DNA of 64,000 nucleotides from Sphingobacterium endophyticum (GTDB taxonomy: Bacteria > Bacteroidota > Bacteroidia > Sphingobacteriales > Sphingobacteriaceae): NCBI RefSeq assembly GCF_009733535.1, contig NZ_SMMI01000004.1, positions 248,001-312,000 of the forward strand, read 5' to 3'. The notes beneath the pieces are model-generated. The model saw only the letters and a list, made by a program, of their open reading frames with translations. It searched no databases and was not told where the DNA came from. The position numbers and the translations under genes were made by a program. Positions 35,269 to 45,229 of the stretch are shown in pieces (within the stretch, counting starts at the first letter, position 1; each line of letters begins with the position of its first letter).

Positions 35269-36942
35269 ATGAAATTAAAAAAGAATTATGCAAAAGCAGT
35301 TTTGCTTGGTCTGATATTTTGTTCGAACGCAATGACGGGTCAAGCACAATTGATGAAAGCAAAAGAAATATACAATAAGGCAGATTCGCTTCGGGGGGAA
35401 CTGACTCCACTAAGGACATGCTATGACATTCAATACTATCATTTAGATGTTAAAGTTGACATCGACAATAAGTTTATATCAGGAAGCAATCTCTTTAAAT
35501 TCCAAGCAGTTGAAAGGTTCAATAAATTACAATTCGACTTATTTGACAATCTTTCTGTGGATAAGGTTCAATATAGAGGCAAGGATATTCCATTTACTAG
35601 GGAGTATAATGCGGTATTTGTAGATTTTCCACATTATATAGAAAAGGGGAAAGTGGATTCATTTACTGTTTTCTATTCAGGCAATCCGATCCAAGCAACG
35701 AGGGCTCCATGGGATGGAGGGTTTGATTGGAAGAAAGACAGTAATGGAAAGCCATGGGTTGCTACAGCGTGCCAAGGATTAGGAGCAAGCGTATGGTGGC
35801 CAAATAAAGACCACCAATCAGACGAAGTCGAGAGTATGTTAATATCTGTTTCTGTGCCGAATGAGGTAATGAATGTATCTAATGGGAGGCTTATTAAAAC
35901 CGAAAAACTGAAGGATGGGTTTACAAAATACCATTGGAAGGTTAATAATCCTATCAACAACTATAATGTAGCGTTAAACATTGGAGACTATTCACATTTT
36001 AAAGAAACGTATCAAGGTGAGAAAGGTCCATTAAGTGTTGATTATTATGTTCTTAAGGAAAATGCGAAGAAAATAGATCATTTAAAGAAGAATGCAAATG
36101 AGACTTTGAAGGCCTTCGAGCATTGGTTTGGCCCCTATCCCTTTTATGAGGATGGTTATAAATTAGTTGAGACAGCGCATTTGGGCATGGAGCATCAAAG
36201 TGCGGTTGCCTATGGAAATAAGTATCAAAACGGGTACTTAGGAAGGGATGGTTCTAGGACAGGCTGGGGTTTAAAGTGGGATTTTATTGTTGTGCATGAA
36301 TCGGGTCATGAATGGTTTGGGAACAACATTACGTCGAAAGATTTGGGAGATATGTGGATTCATGAAAGTTTCACGAATTATTCAGAAGCTTTATTTATTG
36401 ACTTTTTCTATGGAAAGGAAGCGAGCCAAGCGTATGTTAATGGGAACCGGAGAGGGATTCAAAATGACATTCCTACGCAAGGTCCATATCATGTTAATAA
36501 AGAAGGTTCGGGAGACATGTATAATAAGGGTGGAGTTATGCTGAATATGATTCGGACGATTATTGATGATGATGAGAAATGGTTGAAGATATTAAGAGGA
36601 CTGAATGAAGAATTCTATCATAAAACTGTTGACTATGACGATATTGTTAGTTACATAAACAGAGAGTCAGGCATGAATCTCTCCAAAACCTTCGAGCAGT
36701 ATGTAAAGACGGTAAATATCCCTATCCTGGAGGTTATCGAGAATGATCCAGGTGTATTTATGGTACGATGGATATCAGAAGTTAAAGGGTTTGACATGCC
36801 GGTTCATATATTTGATAAGGATGGAAAAAGGATGCTCATAAAACCTACTGACAATTTTAAAGTCATGCGATTGGAAGGATTGACGAGTGAGAATTTCAAA
36901 GCAGACACATTCAACTATTATATTGGGACATCGGTACAATAA
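35269..36942 (+). CDS. Secreted M1-family metallopeptidase (aminopeptidase type)
   Basis: 557 residues with a signal peptide ending MTGQAQ. N-terminal beta domain (YHLDVKVDIDNKFISGSN), then the zinc site VVHESGHEWFGNNITSKDLGDMWIHESF split as HExxH plus the downstream Glu. The exopeptidase motif reads LGMEHQSAVAYGN, with His where classic GxMEN has Asn. The C-terminal helical domain of long M1 enzymes is missing, as is common in Bacteroidota versions. It probably trims peptides in the periplasm. The gene starts 16 nt after the PolX stop codon. Confidence 0.9.
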   Translation: MKLKKNYAKAVLLGLIFCSNAMTGQAQLMKAKEIYNKADSLRGELTPLRTCYDIQYYHLDVKVDIDNKFISGSNLFKFQAVERFNKLQFDLFDNLSVDKVQYRGKDIPFTREYNAVFVDFPHYIEKGKVDSFTVFYSGNPIQATRAPWDGGFDWKKDSNGKPWVATACQGLGASVWWPNKDHQSDEVESMLISVSVPNEVMNVSNGRLIKTEKLKDGFTKYHWKVNNPINNYNVALNIGDYSHFKETYQGEKGPLSVDYYVLKENAKKIDHLKKNANETLKAFEHWFGPYPFYEDGYKLVETAHLGMEHQSAVAYGNKYQNGYLGRDGSRTGWGLKWDFIVVHESGHEWFGNNITSKDLGDMWIHESFTNYSEALFIDFFYGKEASQAYVNGNRRGIQNDIPTQGPYHVNKEGSGDMYNKGGVMLNMIRTIIDDDEKWLKILRGLNEEFYHKTVDYDDIVSYINRESGMNLSKTFEQYVKTVNIPILEVIENDPGVFMVRWISEVKGFDMPVHIFDKDGKRMLIKPTDNFKVMRLEGLTSENFKADTFNYYIGTSVQ

Positions 36943-37092
36943 TTTTAGAATATTTTCGTTTGCATTGACATATTTAAAAATTTGAATTTTTTCATAATAA
37001 AAAGATGATTTTTTATAGATAATGCTTTCATAAAAAACCATTTTTTTTCATTAGGTTTGCAATTAAATTACAAAAAATACTTTCACATCTAA

Positions 37093-38115
37093 ATGGGTCT
37101 TTTTAATTGGTTTACGCAAGAAGTTGCAATAGACTTGGGAACAGCTAACACCCTAATCATTCACAATGATAAAGTAGTAGTAGATGAGCCCTCAATCGTA
37201 GCATTTGACCGCACCACCAACAAGGTGATAGCGATAGGTCGTCAAGCAATGCAAATGGAGGGTAAAACTCACGACAACATAAAAACAGTAAGGCCATTAC
37301 GGGATGGTGTTATTGCAGATTTTACAGCTGCAGAGCATTTAATCCGAGGAATGGTTAAATTGATTAACAAAGGTAAGAGTTGGTTTTTTCCGTCATTACG
37401 TATGGTTGTATGTATCCCTTCAGGCATCACTGAGGTTGAGAAACGAGCTGTACGGGATTCTGCAGAAATTGCAGGTGCCAAAGAAGTTTATTTAATTCAC
37501 GAACCGATGGCAGCAGCAGTGGGTATAGGTATTGATGTTGAGGAGCCTGTAGGCAACATGATTATTGATATCGGCGGAGGTACTACAGAAATTGCTGTTA
37601 TTGCTTTATCCGGTATTGTATGTGATCAATCTATACGTGTTGCAGGAGATAACTTTGATTCAGACATTGTACAGTATATTCGTCGTCAGCACAACATTAT
37701 GATCGGAGACCGTACAGCGGAGAAGATTAAAATCGAAGTTGGAGCTGCTTTACCAGAGCTTACTGATCCACCAGAGGATTTTGCAGTTCAAGGTCGTGAT
37801 TTGATGACTGGTATTCCAAAACAAATTACTGTTTCCTATACAGAAATTGCCCATTGTTTAGACAAATCCATTTCTAAAATAGAAGAAGCAATCTTAAAAG
37901 CATTGGAGATTACTCCACCGGAGCTTTCTGCTGATATCTATCAAACTGGGATCTACCTAACAGGGGGTGGTGCACTTCTTCGAGGATTGGATAAACGCAT
38001 CCAAGCAAAAACAAAGCTTCCTGTGCACGTTGCTGAAGATCCACTTCGCGCGGTAGTAAGAGGAACAGGTATTGCTCTTAAGAACATTGGACGATTCAAG
38101 TTCTTAATGCAGTAA
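37093..38115 (+). CDS. mreB: Rod-shape-determining actin homologue MreB
   Basis: 340 residues, family length. Actin-fold nucleotide motifs: VAIDLGTANTLI (phosphate 1), IDIGGGTTEIAVIAL (phosphate 2) and TGGGALLRGLDKRI (adenosine). MreB filaments on the inner membrane direct the elongation machinery that keeps the rod shape. First gene of mreB-mreC-mreD-pbp2-rodA. An 81-nt gap holding a 13-bp hairpin separates it from mreC. Confidence 0.98.
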   Translation: MGLFNWFTQEVAIDLGTANTLIIHNDKVVVDEPSIVAFDRTTNKVIAIGRQAMQMEGKTHDNIKTVRPLRDGVIADFTAAEHLIRGMVKLINKGKSWFFPSLRMVVCIPSGITEVEKRAVRDSAEIAGAKEVYLIHEPMAAAVGIGIDVEEPVGNMIIDIGGGTTEIAVIALSGIVCDQSIRVAGDNFDSDIVQYIRRQHNIMIGDRTAEKIKIEVGAALPELTDPPEDFAVQGRDLMTGIPKQITVSYTEIAHCLDKSISKIEEAILKALEITPPELSADIYQTGIYLTGGGALLRGLDKRIQAKTKLPVHVAEDPLRAVVRGTGIALKNIGRFKFLMQ

Positions 38116-38138
38116 TAGAATAATTAAAGAATTTATGT

Positions 38139-38177
38139 TTACGCGATATAATATTCCAATAATGTTATATCGCGTAA
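38139..38177 (+). other. mreB-mreC intercistronic hairpin
   Basis: TTACGCGATATAA/TTATATCGCGTAA (38139-38151 with 38165-38177), 13-bp perfect stem, 13-nt loop, no T-run. It may cap the mreB mRNA or slow transcription, which would give more MreB than the downstream proteins. Function is inferred. Confidence 0.6.
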
Positions 38178-38196
38178 TTATTAAAAGAGAACAATA

Positions 38197-39033
38197 ATGA
38201 AGAACCTTTGGCTTTTCTTGGTTAGATATAATGCCTTTTTTTGGTTTATTCTTTTTTTTGTTGCTTCCCTTTTATTAGTTGTCCAAAACAACCGATATCA
38301 ACGATCCGCATTTATTAATTCTTCGAATGTAGTTGTTGGTTCTCTCTATGACAAGCTGAACTCCTGGAAAAGCTACTTGGCACTTGAGGAAACAAACAAG
38401 AATTTGGCTGTAGAAAACTCTGAGCTTCGTAAGCAATTACAACATTATTTATTAACAGACACTTTGGATTCAGTCCGAATAGTAGATTCGATAGAAATGA
38501 ACCGCTATCAGTTTACAATGGCAGAGGTGGTGAATAATAGTATTCATCAAAAAAGTAACTTTATCACTATTAACAAAGGGTCATTAGCTGGTATTCAAAA
38601 GGGTTTAGGTGTTATTACCTCCAATGGGGTTGTCGGTATAGTTTTGAATGTGTCTCCTCATTTCAGTACCATTCAATCATTATTACATCCCGACACGCGG
38701 ATCTCAGTAACCTTAGACACAACGAATGTATTCGGTTCATTAGTTTGGGGAAATACTACGGATCCTCAATTTGCAATAGTTAAGGATATCCCCAATCATA
38801 TTAAAGTTCAAAAGGGTCAAAAAGTTTATACTTCAGGATTTTCTTTATTTCCAAAGGGGATTGAAATTGGTTCGGTTGAAGAAACAGGCATCAGTTCTGG
38901 GGGGTCATTTTTGGACGTAAAGATTAAGTTAAGGACGAATTTTAGCAACTTAAATCATGTTTATGTTGTTAAGGATTTATTAGAGGATGAAAAAAATCAA
39001 TTGGAAGCAGTAACGGAGGACAATGATGGGTAG
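38197..39033 (+). CDS. mreC: Rod-shape-determining protein MreC
   Basis: 278 residues. One N-terminal membrane helix (FFWFILFFVASLLLVV), a coiled coil (LALEETNKNLAVENSELRKQLQ), then the periplasmic double beta-barrel (FITINKGSLAGIQKGLGVITSNGVVGIVL; HPDTRISVTLDTTN). MreC dimers bind PBP2 and activate RodA-PBP2. The end overlaps mreD by 11 nt. Confidence 0.96.
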   Translation: MKNLWLFLVRYNAFFWFILFFVASLLLVVQNNRYQRSAFINSSNVVVGSLYDKLNSWKSYLALEETNKNLAVENSELRKQLQHYLLTDTLDSVRIVDSIEMNRYQFTMAEVVNNSIHQKSNFITINKGSLAGIQKGLGVITSNGVVGIVLNVSPHFSTIQSLLHPDTRISVTLDTTNVFGSLVWGNTTDPQFAIVKDIPNHIKVQKGQKVYTSGFSLFPKGIEIGSVEETGISSGGSFLDVKIKLRTNFSNLNHVYVVKDLLEDEKNQLEAVTEDNDG

Positions 39034-39553
39034 GTTAATAATTTTCAATGTACTACGTTTTGTAATATTGATTGCTATGCAGGTAGTATTATTCAAAAAT
39101 ATTGGATACTACAATCTAGCGACACCATTTCCCTATATTCTAATTATTTTTTTATTACCAATTGGAACGCCCAACTTCCTACTATATGTTTTGGCATTCT
39201 TAACAGGATTGACTGTTGATGCATTTTACGATTCCATTGGAGTACATGCTGCAGCCTGCGTTGCATTGGCATGGTATAGAATATTTTTCCATAGAATCAC
39301 GTTAGACGTTGATGTACAAGATTCATTTGAGACGCCTTCCTTAGGGAATATGGGGTCAAAATGGTACTTGTCCTATATTTCGATTGGAACTTTAATTCAT
39401 CATTTAGTTCTCCTACACGTTGAATATTTTAGTTTCTCAAACTATTTAAGCACGTTGCTAAGCATCTTACTAAGCAGTATTTTTACTATCTTGTTAATCA
39501 TATTGATTAGTATACTTATTTATAAAAGAAAATCTCGCTTATTAAGTAATTAA
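39023..39553 (+). CDS. mreD: Rod-shape-determining membrane protein MreD
   Basis: 176 residues with about five membrane helices and almost no soluble part (FPYILIIFLLPIGTPNFLLYVLAFLTG; LLSILLSSIFTILLIILISILIYKRK). Identified mainly by place: it overlaps mreC and precedes the elongation PBP. It is a scaffold of the elongasome. Confidence 0.9.
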   Translation: MMGRLIIFNVLRFVILIAMQVVLFKNIGYYNLATPFPYILIIFLLPIGTPNFLLYVLAFLTGLTVDAFYDSIGVHAAACVALAWYRIFFHRITLDVDVQDSFETPSLGNMGSKWYLSYISIGTLIHHLVLLHVEYFSFSNYLSTLLSILLSSIFTILLIILISILIYKRKSRLLSN

Positions 39554-39572
39554 TAATTACGGTCTTATTCTC

Positions 39573-41552
39573 ATGAACAATAGTTATTTCAACCGTAAGT
39601 TTGTAATTCAAGGAATATTTATTGCTATTGCACTAGTGATTGTTGCTAGGCTGTTTTATATACAGGTCATTGACGACAAGTATCTATTATCAGCCAACAA
39701 TAATGTAATGCGCAAAAAAATTATCTATCCTGCACGGGGAGTTATTCTCGACAGGAATGGTAAGGTCTTGGTTCAAAATGAACCTGTTTATGATATCATG
39801 GTTACTCCGAGGGAAGTTAAGGATTTGGACACTCTGCTATTATGTGATTTACTGGGCATTGATACGTTAGATTTCAATGTAAGGATGAAAAAGGCAAAAG
39901 CTCATTCACCTTACAGAGCGTCACAATTCATGAAACAGGTTTCATCGACTGTCTATGCTAAATTTCAGGAGCATTTATATAAGTTCAGAGGGTTTTATCC
40001 TTTGAACCGTACTGTAAGAAGCTATCCTGATAGTATTGCTGCGCAGTTTTTAGGGTATATTCAAGAAGTAAACGATCGTGATATTGAAAAGTCAAGTGGT
40101 TTTTATAGACCTGGGGATTACATTGGCGCATCGGGAGTTGAAAGGGCATATGAGGAGCTTCTACGAGGGAAACGTGGAGTAGAAAACCAAATGGTAGATG
40201 CCTTGAATCGTCCTCAAGGGAGCTTTATGGAAGGAAAGTATGATACATTAGCTGTCACAGGTGACGGCCTTGTTTCCTCATTAGATAAGGATCTTCAGAT
40301 TCTAGCTGAAAAGCTAATGAAGAATAAATTGGGCTCTGTTGTTGCGATAGAACCTTCAACGGGAGAGATTTTAAGTTTCGTCAGCAGTCCTTCCTATAAT
40401 CCGAACATGATGGTTGGAAGAGAGTTGGGCAACAACTACATGAAACTGTTGAATGATGAGACTAAACCAATGTTTATTCGCCCTATTCAAGCATCATACC
40501 CACCGGGATCAGTATTTAAAGTAGTTTCTGCTTTAACTGCACAACAGGCAGGTGTGATTAATGACCAAACTGTATTTTACTGTCCTGGCGGTTACCGATA
40601 TGGAGGAGGCCGAGCGATAATGCGCTGTACGCATGTTGATGGTGCCACAGGCCTTGTAAAATCTATTAAAATGTCCTGCAATACGTATTATGGATATGTA
40701 TATGCAAAGATGATTGATTCGAGAGGTATGAGTGGACCCAAAGCTTATGATCTTTGGAAAGAAGCATTGGGTAAGTTTGGATTAGGCCATAAATTAGGAA
40801 TTGATTTACCGGGCGAAAAGCCAGGATTGGTACCTACTTCAGATTTCTACACAAAACGCTATGGAAGTGGAAATTGGAGATCAGGATTTAATATCTCTCT
40901 TTCAATTGGTCAAGGAGAATTAGGAATTACGCCATTACAAATGGCGAACATTATGGCGATTGTTGCCAACCGGGGTTTCTATTATAGACCACACCTAATT
41001 AAAGGAATCGGTGAGAAACAAATTGTTAAGGAAGAATTTACGGAAAAGATTTCTGCCGGTGTGGATGCGAAATATTATGAGGCAGTAATTGAAGGCATGA
41101 GCCAAGCAGTGAACCAAGGGGGAACAGGTGCAGCTTCAAAAATTGCAGGTATAGAGATGTGTGGAAAGACAGGGACGGTTCAAAACCCTCACGGAGAGAA
41201 CCATGCTGTATTTTTTGCATTTGCTCCACGGGTCAACCCCAAGATTGCAATTGCGGTATTTGTTGAAAATGCAGGTTACGGTGGTACTTGGGCAGCCCCT
41301 ATTGCGAGTATGATGGTTGAAAAATACTTAAAGGATACTATTTCATTGCCTAAGTATATTCAGGATCGAATATACAATGGTAATTTGATGCCTAAACCAA
41401 AAGTGAAGAAAGAGGAAACCATTAAAAAAGACAGCACTAAAAACAATAAACCGAAAGCTGAACCGGTAAGAACTGCTTTGGTAGATCCAAAGAAACAGAA
41501 TGAATCTGGAATTTTAGTACATCATAGTCAAGTGAGGAGAATCCATGAATAA
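39573..41552 (+). CDS. mrdA: Penicillin-binding protein 2, elongation transpeptidase
   Basis: 659 residues. N-terminal membrane anchor (FVIQGIFIAIALVIVARLFYIQV), dimerisation domain with RGVILDRNGKVLVQNEP, then the transpeptidase with SxxK in YPPGSVFKVVSAL, SxN in KMSCNTYYG and KTG in MCGKTGTVQNPHGENH. It cross-links peptidoglycan during elongation. The C-terminal ~60 residues are a Lys/Glu/Pro-rich tail (KPKVKKEETIKKDSTKNNKPK). It overlaps rodA by 8 nt, its glycosyltransferase partner. Confidence 0.96.
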   Translation: MNNSYFNRKFVIQGIFIAIALVIVARLFYIQVIDDKYLLSANNNVMRKKIIYPARGVILDRNGKVLVQNEPVYDIMVTPREVKDLDTLLLCDLLGIDTLDFNVRMKKAKAHSPYRASQFMKQVSSTVYAKFQEHLYKFRGFYPLNRTVRSYPDSIAAQFLGYIQEVNDRDIEKSSGFYRPGDYIGASGVERAYEELLRGKRGVENQMVDALNRPQGSFMEGKYDTLAVTGDGLVSSLDKDLQILAEKLMKNKLGSVVAIEPSTGEILSFVSSPSYNPNMMVGRELGNNYMKLLNDETKPMFIRPIQASYPPGSVFKVVSALTAQQAGVINDQTVFYCPGGYRYGGGRAIMRCTHVDGATGLVKSIKMSCNTYYGYVYAKMIDSRGMSGPKAYDLWKEALGKFGLGHKLGIDLPGEKPGLVPTSDFYTKRYGSGNWRSGFNISLSIGQGELGITPLQMANIMAIVANRGFYYRPHLIKGIGEKQIVKEEFTEKISAGVDAKYYEAVIEGMSQAVNQGGTGAASKIAGIEMCGKTGTVQNPHGENHAVFFAFAPRVNPKIAIAVFVENAGYGGTWAAPIASMMVEKYLKDTISLPKYIQDRIYNGNLMPKPKVKKEETIKKDSTKNNKPKAEPVRTALVDPKKQNESGILVHHSQVRRIHE

Positions 41553-42825
41553 CCTACAAAAGAAAAGCTTTTTTGGTAGAATTGATTGGTTAACAATTGG
41601 GCTATGGTTGGCACTATGTCTTATTGGGTGGTTTAATATTCATGCTGCTGTGTATGACCCTGAAAACCCAGGGTTGTTTAATCTTGCCACGAATTATGGC
41701 AAACAGTCTATTTATATATTCACGGCCTTAATCATTGGGATTTGTATTCTAATTATTGATTCCCGATTTTTTATATCTTCTGCACCAATCATTTACATCG
41801 TTGTTATATTACTATTACTTGCAGTTTTGGTAGTTGGTAGGAATGTAGGAGGTAACCAGGCATGGATACCGCTTGGGAGTTTCAGGCTTCAACCTTCAGA
41901 ATTTGGGAAGCTCGCCACCTGTTTATTGTTAGCATATTACCTTAGTAATCAAACCAATAAGAACCCCAATATGAAAACTTTATTCATAGGGATTTGCATT
42001 GTTTTATTCCCGGTTGCATTAGTAATGTTGCAACCTGATACGGGTTCTGCTTTAGCTTTCTTTTCTTTAGTATTTGTTTTTTATAGAGAGGGATATGTTA
42101 GTACCGGGCTATTGATTATTGGAGGACTTGCGATTCTATTATTTGTATTGGCCTTACTAATTAATCAGTGGATATTAATTGGTTGTCTAGCATTAATCTG
42201 TGGATTTTTTGCATTTATGATGCGAAAAAAGCGGAAGAATTTAATCAATATGGCGATCCTATTCGTAGTATCTAGTGTTTATATTCTATGTGTAGATTTT
42301 GCATATGAGCAAATTCTTCAACCACACCAAAGAAACCGTATCGATATTATTTTAGGTAAAATGGATGATCCGAAAGGCCAAGGTTATAATCTTAACCAAT
42401 CTATGATTGCTATTGGATCAGGACAGTTGTTTGGGAAAGGATATCTTCAAGGCACGCAGACGAAGTATAATTTTGTTCCTGAGCAAAGTACGGATTTCAT
42501 TTTCTGTACAGTTGGTGAGGAATGGGGATTTGTTGGTTCTGTTGTGTTGATTTCAATCTATGTGGCATTATTGGTTCGCTTAGTCAATATTGCTGAAAGG
42601 CAGCGGACGGCATTTGCGAGAATTTATGCATATGGAGTAGCTTCCATCCTATTTTTTCACTTCTTTATCAACATCGGGATGACCATTGGGATTGTTCCAG
42701 TAATTGGAATTCCCCTACCCTTTATAAGCTATGGAGGATCATCGTTATGGTCTTTTACGATATTATTGTTTATTCTTTTAAGGTTTGATTCAGCGAGAAA
42801 AGGTACAGCTGTTGGGTTAATTTAA
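41545..42825 (+). CDS. rodA: SEDS peptidoglycan glycosyltransferase RodA
   Basis: 426 residues, ten membrane helices. SEDS marks: GSFRLQPSEFGKLATCLLLAYYL, LQPDTGSALAFFSL with the catalytic-region Asp, PEQSTDFIFCTVGEEWGFVGS, and the C-terminal IGIPLPFISYGGSSLW. It polymerises lipid II into glycan strands together with PBP2. A long insertion of positive charge (MMRKKRKNLIN) lies in the middle loop. Last gene of the shape operon; the next gene is convergent with only 8 nt between them and no terminator seen. Confidence 0.97.
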   Translation: MNNLQKKSFFGRIDWLTIGLWLALCLIGWFNIHAAVYDPENPGLFNLATNYGKQSIYIFTALIIGICILIIDSRFFISSAPIIYIVVILLLLAVLVVGRNVGGNQAWIPLGSFRLQPSEFGKLATCLLLAYYLSNQTNKNPNMKTLFIGICIVLFPVALVMLQPDTGSALAFFSLVFVFYREGYVSTGLLIIGGLAILLFVLALLINQWILIGCLALICGFFAFMMRKKRKNLINMAILFVVSSVYILCVDFAYEQILQPHQRNRIDIILGKMDDPKGQGYNLNQSMIAIGSGQLFGKGYLQGTQTKYNFVPEQSTDFIFCTVGEEWGFVGSVVLISIYVALLVRLVNIAERQRTAFARIYAYGVASILFFHFFINIGMTIGIVPVIGIPLPFISYGGSSLWSFTILLFILLRFDSARKGTAVGLI

Positions 42826-42833
42826 TTTAGGTA

Positions 42834-43688
42834 TTAAATCCTGCTTATAATAAGTTTGATTGCATTATCAACAATTTCCTGCGGATTTTTACTGAAGGAT
42901 TCACTTACTCGACTTGCTAAAATTGCATTTATGGAAATTGCATGGTGTCCAAACATATTACTTAAAGCATAGATTCCTGCTGTTTCCATTTCAAGATTGG
43001 TCAGGTTTCTTCCTGAAATTTGAAAACTATTAGCTTTTTTGATGAGGTCAGGGTAAGTATTTTGAGATCTTACGTTACGTCCTTGTGGGCCGTAAAATCC
43101 CGGTGCGGTCATGGTTATTCCTTTTGGTAGATCAAAAGCAAATTTGTCCAACAATTTTTGAGAAGCTTTTCCCACATAAGGTCTGAAAGTAAGGTTATCA
43201 AAATGTTTGATTACGGCATCTTGTAATTCTATTTCGGGTTGGGTATAATGCTTTCTATAATATTGCATTAAGGTATCAAATCCTATAGCATATTCCGATG
43301 CTAACACAGTTCCCATGGAGATATTTCCTTGAATAGATCCCGAAGTTCCAATCCTAATGATATCCAAAGATTTTATTTCAGGCTTTAAGGTCTTGGTTGC
43401 AAAATCAACATTAACGAGTGCATCCAATTCATTCAGGACAATATCTATATTGTCAGTTCCTATCCCAGTTGAGATAACGGTAATTCTTTTTCCATTAACA
43501 TTTCCCGTATGTGTAATAAACTCCCTTCTACCTTTTTTAATTTCAATATTTTCAAAATATTTAGAAACTTCCGGAACGCGGTCAGGGTCACCAACAAAAA
43601 TGATGGTATCAGCAATATCAGTAGGCAATAAATTCAAATGGTAAATGCTTCCATCGGAATTAATAATTAGTTCAGAATCGTTAATCAT
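42834..43688 (-). CDS. Nucleoside phosphorylase (uridine phosphorylase type)
   Basis: 284 residues. PNP/UDP phosphorylase family 1: VGDPDRVPEVSKYFENI (phosphate site), STGIGTDNIDIVLNELDAL, IRIGTSGSIQGNISMGTV, and NLEMETAGIYALSNMFGH, where the Glu-Met-Glu binds the ribose. It cleaves a nucleoside with phosphate to base plus ribose-1-phosphate. Base preference (uridine or purine) is not decided. Its start overlaps the yigZ-like gene by 4 nt. Confidence 0.9.
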   Translation of the reverse strand: MINDSELIINSDGSIYHLNLLPTDIADTIIFVGDPDRVPEVSKYFENIEIKKGRREFITHTGNVNGKRITVISTGIGTDNIDIVLNELDALVNVDFATKTLKPEIKSLDIIRIGTSGSIQGNISMGTVLASEYAIGFDTLMQYYRKHYTQPEIELQDAVIKHFDNLTFRPYVGKASQKLLDKFAFDLPKGITMTAPGFYGPQGRNVRSQNTYPDLIKKANSFQISGRNLTNLEMETAGIYALSNMFGHHAISINAILASRVSESFSKNPQEIVDNAIKLIISRI

Positions 43689-44302
43689 ATGGTTCGTAAG
43701 TAATTGATCTTTACCCCTTCAATTTTATCCAGTCTTCCGATCACTTCATTTACCCGTAATTTACGGATTTCAAGTGTAATTTTACAATTCGTATCAAATT
43801 CTTGACCCAATACAATGAGGTCCAACTCCTTTACCATTTTCATGATATCGTTCATTTGCAAGTAGTCAAATTGCACTTCATATACATCATTGACTGTTTT
43901 TTCAACGATTTCAGCATTTGATAATGCTTCTTGCGTTGCTGTTTTATAGGCATTGATTAAGCCTGGCACTCCCAGTAATGTTCCGCCGAAATAACGGACA
44001 ACAACAACCATAACATTTGTGACATCCATGGATAATAAAACATTTAAAATTGGACGACCGGCGGTACCGGAGGGTTCTCCATCATCATTAACTCGAAATA
44101 TAGTTCTATCGGGAGTTAATCTGTATGCCCAACAGTGATGCCTGGCTTTAGGGTGCAATGCTTTCAACTCTGCTATGATTTCCTTGATTTTATTTTCATC
44201 TTTAAAAGGAAAAGCATATGCTATAAATTTACTTCCTTTATCTCTAAAAATTCCCTCAGAAGGTTCGTCAATTGCTCTATATGTATCTTCAAATAAACTC
44301 AC
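43685..44302 (-). CDS. YigZ/IMPACT-family protein
   Basis: 205 residues. N-terminal IMPACT/UPF0029 domain with FRDKGSKFIAYAFPF, HHCWAYRLTPDRT, and NDDGEPSGTAGRPIL, then VVVVRYFGGTLLGVPGLINAY. The C-terminal ~70 residues form the ferredoxin-like domain seen in YigZ. Biochemical role unknown; relatives are tied to ribosome or translation control. It overlaps both neighbours by 4 nt, in a three-gene operon with a transporter and a nucleoside phosphorylase. Confidence 0.92.
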   Translation of the reverse strand: MSLFEDTYRAIDEPSEGIFRDKGSKFIAYAFPFKDENKIKEIIAELKALHPKARHHCWAYRLTPDRTIFRVNDDGEPSGTAGRPILNVLLSMDVTNVMVVVVRYFGGTLLGVPGLINAYKTATQEALSNAEIVEKTVNDVYEVQFDYLQMNDIMKMVKELDLIVLGQEFDTNCKITLEIRKLRVNEVIGRLDKIEGVKINYLRTI

Positions 44303-45153
44303 AGAAATGCTATTAATAAGACTGAAATAATGGCCAAAATTACCCCTATTTTATTATAAATACTAAGTTTCTCATTAAATAGAAGCACTCCTGCCAATGC
44401 ACCTACAGATATAACTCCAATATTCATCCCTGTAAAGACAAGGGATGGACTTTCTGGCAAAGCTCGATGTGCTTTCATATAAAACACAATATTTCCAAAA
44501 TTAAATAATCCTAAAACGGCTCCATATAACAATGCCTTTTTATCAAAAGGTTCCTTTCGAATTAAAAGCAAGTAGGATAGAAATAATAAAGCGAAACCTA
44601 AGGCAATGATAAAGACAATCCATAGGGACGACATATAAGTCACTTCCTGATGTTGGGCAATTCGTTTAAATATAATATCGATGATACCCATTCCGACGAA
44701 TACTAGTACGGGAAAGAACCAAAATTTCTTACTATCATTTTGGATTTTCTTGTTCCATCCAATTGAGAATACAATTGCTAATATGCCTACAGCAATCCCA
44801 ATGAATTTGGAGCTTTCCATTTTTTCATCCATCCATAGATAGGCAGCAATTAAGGGAATAAAAAGGGATAAGCGTTGAGCAACTTCCGTTTTTACAATTC
44901 CACCATAACGAATTGACATGGCAATACAGATAAAAATAAAGGGGAGTAAAAATCCCAGTGGTAAATATAGGTTCCAAGGGAGATCTGATGTCCAGGATAC
45001 AATTTCGGGTTTCAAGACTAAATAAGTCATTAAAAGCGCAATTGGATAATTCCAGACCAAAAGCTGTAAGTAATTTATTCCTCTCAGCTTAGCCAGTTTT
45101 ATAATGATAGCTACAGTAACAGAGCAGAGAACTGAAATTAGAATATAGAGCAT
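44299..45153 (-). CDS. EamA/DMT-superfamily inner-membrane transporter
   Basis: 284 residues with about ten membrane helices in two halves of the EamA type (LYILISVLCSVTVAIIIKLA; GIAVGILAIVFSIGW; VFTGMNIGVISVGALAGVLLF, then NEKLSIYNKIGVILAIISVLL). Substrate unknown; the family carries metabolites or drugs. First gene of a 4-nt-overlap operon with the YigZ-like and nucleoside phosphorylase genes, which hints at nucleoside or base transport. That is speculation. Confidence 0.88.
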   Translation of the reverse strand: MLYILISVLCSVTVAIIIKLAKLRGINYLQLLVWNYPIALLMTYLVLKPEIVSWTSDLPWNLYLPLGFLLPFIFICIAMSIRYGGIVKTEVAQRLSLFIPLIAAYLWMDEKMESSKFIGIAVGILAIVFSIGWNKKIQNDSKKFWFFPVLVFVGMGIIDIIFKRIAQHQEVTYMSSLWIVFIIALGFALLFLSYLLLIRKEPFDKKALLYGAVLGLFNFGNIVFYMKAHRALPESPSLVFTGMNIGVISVGALAGVLLFNEKLSIYNKIGVILAIISVLLIAFL

Positions 45154-45229
45154 GAAGTTTTTTCAATTGAAATTGTACAAATATATTCTTTTATAATCAG
45201 CAAAATAGTTACTCGGGCTTACCAATTAT

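Noticed and set aside
37056..37085. mreB promoter TTTG-N18-TACTTTCA
   Set aside because: Two mismatches in the -7 element and almost no leader before the ATG; too weak to list.
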